Positions 8,944 to 16,412 of a stretch of 64,000 nucleotides of DNA are shown here, in pieces. The stretch's first letter is position 1, and the number at the start of each line of letters is the position of its first letter. A model generated the notes under the pieces. That model did no database searches. It saw only the letters and a list, made by a program, of their open reading frames with translations, and was not told where the DNA came from. The stretch spans positions 1 through 64,000 of the forward strand of contig NZ_JAIWPU010000033.1 in NCBI RefSeq assembly GCF_021191705.1, in the 5' to 3' direction. A program made the translations under genes and the position numbers. The DNA comes from Proluteimonas flavola. GTDB lineage: Bacteria; Pseudomonadota; Gammaproteobacteria; Xanthomonadales; Xanthomonadaceae.

Positions 8944-9632
8944 CAGAACGTCCAGATTGGCGTGTACGTCTCGACATTGCCGATCGCATCGTTCAGAAGA
9001 AGGTCCCCTGTCTGTATCCAGCAATGCGCCGCGAAGGGGTCCTCCGTCACGCCGAACACGATGCAGACGTGGTGCCCACGCCTCGCGAGGTACCGGGTCA
9101 TGGACAGGGAATCGAGAAGGCATCTCGTCTCGATGGGGACGTACCGTCTGGCGCGCAGGAATGCGTGAGCCGCGTTCCGCAGAGAAGGTTCGATTGGACG
9201 TCCGGGCGTCTGGCGTGCGAGTGGTGCCTTAGATCGCCGGTAGGCGTCAAGCGACCCGAGGATATGATCCAGCCTGCGCAGCCTCAGTTGGAGCCGCGTC
9301 GAAACAGTGATCCAGAACGTCTCCAACACGTCCAGGAGCGGAAGCTCGCTGGGGTCTGCAACCTGCTCCATGGCGCTGCGGGCGACGGTAACCGGCGTTG
9401 GCGTGTGATCGGCGCTTGCGGACGCATCAACGAGAATTCGGCGCTGGACGAGCCTCGCGACATCTGCTTCATCGCATGGGACACCTCCCAGGTAGGCCAG
9501 GAACGCGCGTTCCAGGCGTGCCGACAGGCGGAAGTAGGCGTCGTTCTGCACGTCCAGAAAGATCAGACCGCCGTCCAGTTGGCAGAACGGCAGGTCGTCC
9601 CTCGGTCGTAGCGGCGATGCGGGCGTGGTCAT
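8943..9632 (-). CDS. Lasso peptide B protein (RRE plus leader protease)
   Basis: This 229-aa protein fuses the two B functions. The N-terminal part (about 12-75, including GGLIFLDVQNDAYFRLS) looks like a PqqD-type RiPP recognition element that binds the leader. The C-terminal part (about 150-229) is the transglutaminase-like cysteine protease that removes the leader. The probable catalytic residues are C171 (TRCLLDS), H203 (AAHCW) and D215 (LLNDA). The start at 9632 gives MTTPASPL and lies only 7 bases after the U-run of the A/B hairpin. No good ribosome-binding site is visible there. The stop overlaps the start of the cyclase gene. Confidence 0.9.
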   Translation of the reverse strand: MTTPASPLRPRDDLPFCQLDGGLIFLDVQNDAYFRLSARLERAFLAYLGGVPCDEADVARLVQRRILVDASASADHTPTPVTVARSAMEQVADPSELPLLDVLETFWITVSTRLQLRLRRLDHILGSLDAYRRSKAPLARQTPGRPIEPSLRNAAHAFLRARRYVPIETRCLLDSLSMTRYLARRGHHVCIVFGVTEDPFAAHCWIQTGDLLLNDAIGNVETYTPIWTF

Positions 9633-9639
9633 CGGCGTC

Positions 9640-9667
9640 AAAAAGGCGCGCCGACCTCGGCGCGCCT
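9640..9667 (-). terminator. A/B intercistronic hairpin with U-run
   Basis: The minus strand reads aggcgcgccg, a four-base loop (aggt), then cggcgcgcct, followed by a run of five T. This is a perfect 10-bp stem in the form of an intrinsic terminator. It lies 8 bases after the precursor stop and just before the B start. Such hairpins usually allow partial readthrough, giving more precursor than enzyme transcript. Confidence 0.85.
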
Positions 9668-9675
9668 CGTTCTCC

Positions 9676-9816
9676 TCACTCTTCCGAAATGCCCATGAAG
9701 CGGTTCCCGCCCTCGGGCTCGCCGATCGGAAGGACTCCTTGCGTCTCGATGCTCGCAACGCCGAGTTCGATCACGTCGTCCAGTACGTCGGCGGGGAGGT
9801 TGTCGCTCGTCTTCAT
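9676..9816 (-). CDS. Lasso peptide precursor (A), xanthomonin-like
   Basis: This 46-aa gene is too short for most ORF callers. The leader is 26 aa and contains DVIELGVASIETQ, with the threonine at position -2 that lasso enzymes require. The predicted core is GVLPIGEPEGGNRFMGISEE. Gly1 with Glu7 would give a seven-residue ring. Glu9 would give a nine-residue ring. As I recall them, xanthomonin precursors share G1, G6, E7, G10, G11, G16 and the ISEE tail, which is trimmed in the mature product. That favours the Glu7 ring, but this was not checked against a database. A ribosome-binding site, taggaga, lies 6 bases before ATG at 9816. It is the first gene of the A-B-C operon. Confidence 0.9.
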   Translation of the reverse strand: MKTSDNLPADVLDDVIELGVASIETQGVLPIGEPEGGNRFMGISEE

Positions 9817-9834
9817 TGCAGTCTCCTACGGTTG

Positions 9835-9855
9835 TGTCATGGCGATCCCATGACA
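9835..9855 (-). promoter_or_regulatory. 21-bp perfect palindrome in the precursor leader region
   Basis: The sequence TGTCATGG-N5-CCATGACA is a perfect inverted repeat located 19 to 39 bases upstream of the precursor start, just before its ribosome-binding site. It could be an operator for the adjacent GntR protein or a 5'-UTR hairpin. No second copy was noticed upstream of the receptor gene. Confidence 0.55.
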
Positions 9856-9880
9856 ACTGCAGCGTAGGAGCGTGCTTTTC

Positions 9881-9924
9881 TGATCTTCAAATGATCTCTG
9901 GGTGATCAACCGACGATCAGCTGG
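9881..9924. repeat. Four phased 11-bp GATC units upstream of the precursor
   Basis: GATC occurs at 9882, 9893, 9904 and 9915, exactly 11 bases apart, in units tgatcttcaaa, tgatctctggg, tgatcaaccga and cgatcagctgg. The array is 65 to 108 bases upstream of the precursor ATG. It overlaps a possible -35 word (TTGATC on the minus strand). About one helical turn per unit suggests cooperative protein binding on one DNA face, or control by Dam-type methylation. Confidence 0.6.
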
Positions 9925-9970
9925 TTTCGTGACGTCCGTTGTGAACACTCTGCGCGTTGGCCGCGTGTCG

Positions 9971-10597
9971 TCAGTTGAGTTGGTCCGCCTGTTGTCTGAG
10001 TGTCGCCACGATGCAGGGCACCAACTGCCTGCGACGCGCGTGGTAGTCGTCCAGGGCCAGCTTCAGCGCAGGCATGTTGCGAGCCTCCCATTGCTGGTTC
10101 AGATGGGCGAGTTCCTCGAAGGGATCTTCAATCAGGTGGTGTTTCGCTCTGCGGATAGGTGCCAGCCGGTCGTTGCATCGCTTGATTTCGTCATGCAGAA
10201 ACATCTTGTCCGTGGACTCGCCGATGGCATCGAACAATTGCCAGGTCAGTTTGACCAGATCGTCCTCGGGACGGACATCGAGCTTGCGGAGATCACGGTG
10301 AAATCTGCCAGGGCCTCGGTCGCATGCCAGCGTGAGCAGGTACTGTATCCAGTCGTAGCGCTCACGCAGTTCCACTTCGGTTGGCAGTGGCAGATACACG
10401 CCGCCGCGGGCGTGTTGCTCGAGCAGCCCCCTGCCGACAAGCCGGGCAAGCGCGAACCGCGCCGGTATCTCGCTGGTATTCAACTCTGCGGCGAGTGTGG
10501 CCGCGTCGATCCGTTGGCCTGGGATGTAACGCCCTGATTGCAGGGCACGCCTCACCCGTGCGTAGAGCAGCCGGATCTTGGAGTGTGAAGTCGTCAT
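9971..10597 (-). CDS. GntR-family regulator (FCD type) of the lasso locus
   Basis: This 208-aa regulator has a winged HTH in about residues 5-70 (SKIRLLYARVRRALQSGRY, then the recognition region LAAELNTSEIPARFALARLV). An all-helical FCD-like ligand domain follows. It is codirectional with and directly upstream of the precursor gene, with about 150 bases between them that hold the GATC array and the palindrome. This placement makes it the likely regulator of lasso production. Its ligand is unknown. The ATG at 10597 gives MTTSHSK. No operator sequence is known for it. Confidence 0.85.
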   Translation of the reverse strand: MTTSHSKIRLLYARVRRALQSGRYIPGQRIDAATLAAELNTSEIPARFALARLVGRGLLEQHARGGVYLPLPTEVELRERYDWIQYLLTLACDRGPGRFHRDLRKLDVRPEDDLVKLTWQLFDAIGESTDKMFLHDEIKRCNDRLAPIRRAKHHLIEDPFEELAHLNQQWEARNMPALKLALDDYHARRRQLVPCIVATLRQQADQLN

Positions 10598-10801
10598 GGC
10601 GGGTTCCCTGTTGCCCGGATGCCGCTCGCGATGGCGCGAATCGGCGGCCCTGTGTCGGGACAGGGATCAAACTCTCACCGTTCGCACGCAGCTGTCCAAG
10701 ACTTGGATGTCAGTCAACGTCGCATTGACCCGTAAGGGTTTTCCTAAGGATTCCCGTAGGGGAACTACGTCACCTGCCAAGGGAGACGGTGCCGGCGTTT
10801 C

Positions 10802-11070
10802 ATGCCCGACGTCATCCAGCTGCTCGAAGGCCGCCGGGGCCCGGTCATCGCCGCGACGGATGACGTCCGTGCGTTCGTGCCGGCCACCTGCGCCGTTCGG
10901 CAGCGACGGCTTCGGCCGCTCGGACACCCGCGCCAACCTGCGGCGTCACTTCGAGGTGGATTGGTACGACTTCGCCCAAGCCGCGATCGAGGGCATGGCG
11001 AAGGACGCCAGGATGTCGTCCGGGCGATCAAGCTGTACAAGATCGATCCGCAGAAGCGAATCCGGTCGGG
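10802..11070 (+). pseudogene. aceE: Remnant of aceE (pyruvate dehydrogenase E1) 3' end
   Basis: Pieces of the C-terminus of the E1 component of pyruvate dehydrogenase lie in order but in different frames. They are VIQLLEGRRGPVIAATDDVR, then GSDGFGRSDTRANLRRHFEV with AQAAIEGMAKDA, then VVRAIKLYKIDPQK. At least two frameshifts and an internal deletion separate them, and nothing of the N-terminal 80 percent is present. The fragment lies between the lasso locus and the fic gene and was probably left by a recombination event. It is non-functional. Confidence 0.75.
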
Positions 11071-11150
11071 GTTTGACGGGCAGGGAGCGCGTTTGCGTCC
11101 ACCGAAACCTATAAAAACCCATAACATTTATAGCAAATTGATAGTTGGTC

Positions 11151-12470
11151 ATGAAGCTACCCGTCAAGGCGCCGCAACTCTCTGATTTCTTCAGGCAGGA
11201 CAGTGCCAGGATGGCGGCGCTCCTGGGCCGCGGAATCGGCCCGGAGGTCAACGGCGTCTATGACCACTGGGACCATGTCAGGCACCTGACCCCGCCGGCC
11301 GGGCTCGATGCGGAGAGCTGGTGGGCCGGCATCAAGCTGGCCCGCGCGGGTCTGGAGCGCTCCGTTCCTCTGGCCGACAAGGCGGGGCGGCCCTTCACCC
11401 TGTCGCTGACCAGCAACATGCAGCGGCAGCTGCACTTTCTGGACCGCGAGGCCGCCGGTGCGATCCAGGCGAGCGGCCTGGTGGATGAGGACACCACCAG
11501 GAAGCGGTACCTGATGCGTTCGCTGATCGAGGAGGCGATGACCTCCTCCCAGCTGGAAGGTGCATCCACCACGCGGCAGATCGCCAAGGAGATGCTCAGC
11601 ACGGGGCGCGCGCCACGGGATCGCAGCGAGCAGATGATCCACAACAACTGCGCGATGATGCAGTCGCTGCGGCACCGGCAGGCGCGTCCGCTCAGCATCG
11701 ACCTCATCCTCGAAATCCATCGCGCGTTGATGGATGACGCCATGGACGATCCTTCGCAGGCAGGGCGGTTGTGGACCGCCGAAGACGATGTCGACCCGGG
11801 CATCGTCCTGCACGTGCCGCCGCGCGCCGCGGAGCTCCCGCAACGGCTGCAGGCCCTGTGTGACTTCGCCAACGCGACGGACGAGGGCGAGTTCCTGCAT
11901 CCGATCATTCGCGCGGTTGCGATCCACTTCCAGATTGGCTACGACCATCCCTTCTGCGACGGCAACGGACGGACCGCCCGTGCCCTGTTCTACTGGTCGA
12001 TGCTGCGGTCGGGCTACTGGCTGAGCGAATACATCTCCATATCGAGCGTGCTGAAGAAGGCCCCGGCGCCGTACATCAGGTCTTACCTCTACACCGAGAG
12101 CGACGGGACCGACATGACCTATTTCGTCGCGCACCAGCTGGAGGTCATCATCGATGCTGTCGAGGGCCTGCGTGGCTACCTTGCGAGGAAGGGGCGGGAG
12201 CGCAGTCAGGCCGAGACACTGCTGCGCCCAGGCTCACCGTTGGGCGCACTGCTGAACCATCGCCAGCGCGCACTGCTGCTCCAAGCCATCCGCAACCCCG
12301 AGAGTGCCTACGAGATCGCCGGCCATCAGGCGGCCCATCGGGTCACCTACCCGACCGCCCGCTCGGACCTGCTGGGACTGGTCAAGCTGGGATTGCTCGA
12401 TCAGGGACGCAGCGGCAAGGCATTCGTATTCACACCAGCGGCGGAGATGGCCAAGCGCTTGAAACGTTGA
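11151..12470 (+). CDS. Fic-domain protein (probable AMPylase, class II)
   Basis: The 439-aa protein carries the Fic core motif HPFCDGNGRTAR starting at H266, the catalytic histidine of AMP-transferring Fic enzymes. An inhibitory motif of the form (S/T)xxxE(G/N) occurs upstream as SSQLEG (S132 to G137). The protein is therefore predicted to be auto-inhibited by its own N-terminal helix. The C-terminal 90 residues look like a winged helix (YPTARSDLLGLVKLGLLDQG), so it may bind DNA or regulate itself. The ATG at 11151 follows an AT-rich stretch that is a plausible promoter. No separate antitoxin gene is present. Confidence 0.9.
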   Translation: MKLPVKAPQLSDFFRQDSARMAALLGRGIGPEVNGVYDHWDHVRHLTPPAGLDAESWWAGIKLARAGLERSVPLADKAGRPFTLSLTSNMQRQLHFLDREAAGAIQASGLVDEDTTRKRYLMRSLIEEAMTSSQLEGASTTRQIAKEMLSTGRAPRDRSEQMIHNNCAMMQSLRHRQARPLSIDLILEIHRALMDDAMDDPSQAGRLWTAEDDVDPGIVLHVPPRAAELPQRLQALCDFANATDEGEFLHPIIRAVAIHFQIGYDHPFCDGNGRTARALFYWSMLRSGYWLSEYISISSVLKKAPAPYIRSYLYTESDGTDMTYFVAHQLEVIIDAVEGLRGYLARKGRERSQAETLLRPGSPLGALLNHRQRALLLQAIRNPESAYEIAGHQAAHRVTYPTARSDLLGLVKLGLLDQGRSGKAFVFTPAAEMAKRLKR

Positions 12471-12826
12471 CGCGCAGGCAAGGGTCGACGCGCATCGCGC
12501 GTCGGGTGAGGGGTCTGGGCTTCACCAGCAGCGCCCAAAGCGCCCCGCCGTCTGGACTCGAGTAAACCGTTTGCAGCGCAACGCATCGCCGGCGGCTGCC
12601 AGTCAGAAGTGTGCGTCATACCGTTCGGCCTCTTTCATCTGACGGCGAGTGCACGCAAAAAGAGACAGGTGCGACAACTTGTCGCGTGGAGACGCCTGGA
12701 GACAGGATTAAGATGCCACTCGACAATGGCAATGCAGAAAAAATGAAACCGCTGAAGCAGTGTTGTGAGGTCGTGCGTGCGCCTCACGATAGGCGGTGTC
12801 GCGTGTCGGCCTGGAAGTAAGCAGAA
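12471..12826. other. Gene-free stretch after fic
   Basis: These 356 bases show no supported gene, RNA or clear terminator. Reading frames here are short and lack recognisable motifs. Confidence 0.5.
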
Positions 12827-12967
12827 ATGTACGATTGGTTCCCGATAGTCTTCATCGTGTTCAAGGTTGTCGTGCTCGGGACGGGCATGTTCTTCTCCAT
12901 CAAATGGCATCACGATCAAGCGAAGAAGGACGCGCAAGAGAAGAAGGACGCGCAAGAGAAGACCTGA
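12827..12967 (+). CDS. Small membrane protein, 46 aa
   Basis: The ORF begins MYDWFPIVFIVFKVVVLGTG and continues through one hydrophobic helix (about residues 5-24). A charged tail follows in which KKDAQEK is repeated twice in tandem. A ggaag ribosome-binding site lies about 10 bases upstream. The composition is that of a one-pass membrane protein with a cytoplasmic helical tail. I do not recognise a family, and the small size leaves it uncertain. Confidence 0.5.
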   Translation: MYDWFPIVFIVFKVVVLGTGMFFSIKWHHDQAKKDAQEKKDAQEKT

Positions 12968-13054
12968 TTGGCACGGTAATTCAGCTCGATCGCAGGATAT
13001 GCGCCTGCAACTTTGCGCATTGACGGCACGTCACCTGTGCAGGGTCAGCTCATG

Positions 13055-13180
13055 GCAATGCACCGTGCAGTTCCACCCGGGCTGTCGCTGCCGGCCTTCA
13101 TGGCCGACTACGGCACCGAGCGGCGCTGCGCCGGCAAACGACACGGCAAGTTCCATCGCAGCGACCTGGCAGCTGGCGAT
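13055..13180 (+). pseudogene. IS1595-type transposase N-terminal remnant (tentative)
   Basis: One frame reads AVPPGLSLPAFMADYGTERRC, which resembles the N-terminal 'FQPGLSLPEFLARFGTEAQC' stretch of IS1595-family transposases. A degraded continuation, GKRHGKFHRSDLAAG, follows. No catalytic domain follows, and the sequence runs into the MITE-like element at 13214. The identification rests on one short motif. Confidence 0.5.
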
Positions 13181-13213
13181 GTAGATGCAGCTGCCGGGCC
13201 AGAGCAAGGGATC

Positions 13214-13333
13214 CTCTGAACAAGTCCGTCATCCCCGCAAAAGCGGGGATCCATGGACGCTAACCCATTGAAATCAAAGTCCATGGATTCCCGCCTTCGC
13301 GGGAATGACGAGCAAGAGCGGACTTGTTCAGAG
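13214..13333. repeat. MITE-like element, ctctgaacaagtccg ends
   Basis: Inverted ends ctctgaacaagtccg (13214-13228) and cggacttgttcagag (13319-13333) enclose a second inverted repeat, atccccgc/gcggggatccatgg against ccatggattcccgc. The element shares its ends with 56847-56974 and its inner core with 635-787. No coding capacity is present. The sequence from 13334 to the next gene at 13667 shows nothing else. Confidence 0.75.
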
Positions 13334-13666
13334 CACCCCAAGACGAACCCGTCGGCACTGGAACTGATGCGGCTGGATCGCGCGCCGACGCCACTCTCCG
13401 CTCGGCAGGAAATGGGGCGGAACACCTCGGGTGTTGCGTCGCCCTGACTGTTGCTGGGGTACACGACGCCGTGGGCAGGCGGCCTGGAGCGCGATGATCG
13501 CACCTGATAGATTGGCGCGGCCTGTCATGTCGCCCGTCCCGCCACTATCGCTCGTCCCGCAGATGCGCCCCACGGCATCGGCGCCTGCATGGCGTGATGT
13601 GACGGGCTTGCTGGCTGCCGCTTCGGGGCCGCGTCGCGGCATGAACCGGATGCCGTTGTGCGGGCC

Positions 13667-16363
13667 ATGAGCTGGCGTCATGCGCTGCTAGTGCTTGATC
13701 TCGGCGACGATGCGCACGCGGCCTTCGAGGCGTTGCGCCAGGTTTCGCCGCAGGTGCGGCGGCTGACTGTCTTGGCCTTGGTGCCGGCGGAGCGATTCGC
13801 GTGGTTGTCGGACGATGCGCCTGCGGATCTGTCCGGGCCGATGAAGGCGGCGTTCGATGCGCTCGGCCGTGCCGCGGCGTCGGTGGCGAGCGAGGTCGTG
13901 GTCGAGCTGGCCACCGATCTGGACGGCCAGGCCTTGGGCGGGCTGTTGGCCGAATCGCCGGTGGATCTGGTCGTCGCCCGGCGCCGGTCGCTGCGCCGCA
14001 TCGCCCAGGTGGCGGAGCTTCGCAAGCGGCATGCGGTCGCGGTGCTGTGGCTGCCGGCCGTCCTGGCGCGCGCTGACGATGCCCCGGCAGGGCAGGGCAG
14101 GATCTGCGTGTGGGGCGAGCCGCGCGGTGGCGGGGCCATCGCCGCGTTCCTGCGCGATCACGCCGGCCACGCGCAGCACGTCGACGTGTTGCTGACCTCG
14201 GCAAGGATGCCGGTGGACCCCGCCACGGCGGCGGCGGCGGCGGTGTCCGGCGTCCGGGACGATCTGTGCTACGTCGAGCCGGCGCGCGGGCAATCGCCGC
14301 GGCAGTGGCTGCAGGCACGGGCCGATGCCGGGCTGATCGATCTGCTGGTGTTCGCCCGCCTGCCTGTCGGGATGTTGCTCGAGGCCCGCTGGCCGGTTCC
14401 GATTCTGGTGCTGTCCCCGGCCGCGCCGGTGGTGCAGGACCGCGCCCTCGTCGCCGCCGATGCGGTCGCGGATCTTTCCGGAAGCCGGATCCGGTTGGAG
14501 TACGCCGGCAGTATCGGACGTCGCACGCCGATTCCCGACCAGGATCTGGGGCTGGTTTCCGACGGCCGGGCCGTCGCCCGGGTCGCGGTGCACAACGGCC
14601 AGGCACGGCTGCCGGACGATGCGTGCGGCGAGGCGTTCGGGCTGTTCCGTTTCGCCGAGGCGGATGCCCCGGTCGATCCGCTGGCTGCGGTCGAACACTG
14701 GATCTCGATCCTGCGACCCGGCGGTACGCCGCTGGTGCTGTGCGATGCCGAGGTCGTGGTCCGCGACGCACACGCATTGCGCCGGATTCCGACGGGCTTC
14801 GCGCCTCTGGCGGTCCGCTTGCAACCGACCCGGGGCTTCGACTTCATCCGCGCCAGGTTGCGGGCGGCCGGCCTCGGGACGCGGGTGGTGGATGCTGGCG
14901 CGGTTCTCGATGAAGGCGAGGCGTTCGACGTGTCCGGCATGCTCGACGCGGTGCGCCTGGCGCGGGTGGCGGCACGGCTGCGCATCGCCGGCTTCGCGGT
15001 CGCCGCCATCGTCCATCGCAGCCCGATCCGGCCTGCCGCCAACGGCTTCGCCGAACTGCATGTGGACGAGATCGGACGCCATCGCTGGCAGGCCGCCGCC
15101 CGCGCGGCTGCGGCCGGGCTCGGCGACCGGCTCGACGCCCTGGGCGCACCGTCCTTGCCAGGCAACCGGGTCGAGATCGAACTCGACAACGCGCTGGCCC
15201 GGCGCTGGCTGCTGGATGCCATCGCCGGCAGCCGGCGCTGTGTGCACGTGCAGGTCTACATGGCGGCCGACGACGATGTCGGCCGCCAGCTCGAGCTGGC
15301 CCTCGCGGATGCGGCGGCACGCGGGGTGGTGGTGCGCTTGCTGGTCGATTCGCTGCACGGACTGCACGGATCGCTGGGCGCCCGCAATCCGCTGCTCGAA
15401 CGCCTGGGTGCGCTGCCCGGCGTGGATGTGCGCGTCTCGCGCCCGGTCACCGGCCTGCCGTCGGTCCAGGACATCAAGCAACGCGACCACCGCAAGCTGG
15501 CGGTGGTCGACGGCGTCGTGGCGCTGGTGGGCGGGCGCAACATCGCGCACGAGTACTACACCGGGTTCGACGAAGTGGCGCTGGCGCCGGACTCGCCGTG
15601 GCGGCTGGTGCCCTGGCTGGACGCGGGCGCTCGCGTGCGCGGACCGGCGGTCGCCGCGATCGAACGCCTGTTCCTGGACGCCTGGACCCGGGCCGGAGGC
15701 GCCGGCTTTGCCGTGCAGGTGCCGCCTGCGGCAGGGACCACGCCGCTGCGGGTGGTGGCGCACGACGGTTTGCGCGACGCGCACACCCTCGAGGCCTACC
15801 TGGCGTTGATCGATACCGCGCGCGAGCGGGTCGATGTCATCAACGGATTTCCGCTGATCCTCGAAATCCAGCACGCGTTGCTGCGTGCGCTCGAACGCGG
15901 GGTGCGGGTGCGGACCTTGTTCGGCCACCTGACGCCGACCCATGCCGGCGGCCCGTTCGAAGGCCCGTGGGCCGCGGCCCGCACGGCGGCGACGGCGCTG
16001 GTGCATTCGCGCATGGATGCGCTGATCGCCGCCGGTGCCGAGGGCCATCAGTTTTCGGTTCGCCCGTATCCGGGCTGGACCGCGGGACTGGGCGCGGTGC
16101 GCTCGCACGTGCACGCCAAGCTGATGTCCGTCGATGGCCGGGTCTGCGCGGTGGGCAGCGCGAACATGGACATCACTGCGGGCTACTGGGAGAACGAGCT
16201 GATGCTGGTGGTGGAGGACGCCGCATGCGTCGGCGCGCTGGAAGCGCGGATCGCGGCCCTGTTCGCCGATTCGGTCCGTATCGATCGCGACGACCCGCAG
16301 TGGCGCGCACTGGCCGGGCGGCGGGAATGGATGCGTTACTGGCCGGGCGTGCTGTCGGTCTGA
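13667..16363 (+). CDS. Two-HKD phospholipase D/cardiolipin synthase-like protein
   Basis: This 898-aa protein has two phospholipase D catalytic motifs, HRKLAVVDG starting at H608 and HAKLMSVDG starting at H816. Each is followed by a GG/GS-x-N segment (VGGRNIAHEYY, VGSANMD). Enzymes of this type transfer or hydrolyse phosphatidyl groups, and cardiolipin synthases are the closest functional class. The first 450 or so residues are extra. They begin like a universal-stress-type fold (SWRHALLVLDLGDDAHAAFE) and have no motif I can assign. Met13667 was preferred over Met13658, but both are possible. No signal peptide is seen. Confidence 0.8.
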   Translation: MSWRHALLVLDLGDDAHAAFEALRQVSPQVRRLTVLALVPAERFAWLSDDAPADLSGPMKAAFDALGRAAASVASEVVVELATDLDGQALGGLLAESPVDLVVARRRSLRRIAQVAELRKRHAVAVLWLPAVLARADDAPAGQGRICVWGEPRGGGAIAAFLRDHAGHAQHVDVLLTSARMPVDPATAAAAAVSGVRDDLCYVEPARGQSPRQWLQARADAGLIDLLVFARLPVGMLLEARWPVPILVLSPAAPVVQDRALVAADAVADLSGSRIRLEYAGSIGRRTPIPDQDLGLVSDGRAVARVAVHNGQARLPDDACGEAFGLFRFAEADAPVDPLAAVEHWISILRPGGTPLVLCDAEVVVRDAHALRRIPTGFAPLAVRLQPTRGFDFIRARLRAAGLGTRVVDAGAVLDEGEAFDVSGMLDAVRLARVAARLRIAGFAVAAIVHRSPIRPAANGFAELHVDEIGRHRWQAAARAAAAGLGDRLDALGAPSLPGNRVEIELDNALARRWLLDAIAGSRRCVHVQVYMAADDDVGRQLELALADAAARGVVVRLLVDSLHGLHGSLGARNPLLERLGALPGVDVRVSRPVTGLPSVQDIKQRDHRKLAVVDGVVALVGGRNIAHEYYTGFDEVALAPDSPWRLVPWLDAGARVRGPAVAAIERLFLDAWTRAGGAGFAVQVPPAAGTTPLRVVAHDGLRDAHTLEAYLALIDTARERVDVINGFPLILEIQHALLRALERGVRVRTLFGHLTPTHAGGPFEGPWAAARTAATALVHSRMDALIAAGAEGHQFSVRPYPGWTAGLGAVRSHVHAKLMSVDGRVCAVGSANMDITAGYWENELMLVVEDAACVGALEARIAALFADSVRIDRDDPQWRALAGRREWMRYWPGVLSV

Positions 16364-16387
16364 AGCCGCGGCATCGTGGGATGCACG

Positions 16388-16412
16388 CGGGATCGTGAAC
16401 AGGTTCTCAGGC
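16388..16412 (+). repeat. Short copy of the 'gggatcgtgaacaggttctca' repeat
   Basis: The block cgggatcgtgaacaggttct recurs at 56700, at 63411-63520 and, inverted, near 63330-63362. Here it lies between two convergent genes and overlaps the 3' end of the lipase gene. Confidence 0.5.

Noticed and set aside
10578..11114. A 178-codon plus-strand frame taken as a gene
   Set aside because: Only its middle part matches aceE, in a frame different from the flanking aceE pieces. It is a pseudogene fragment, not an intact gene.
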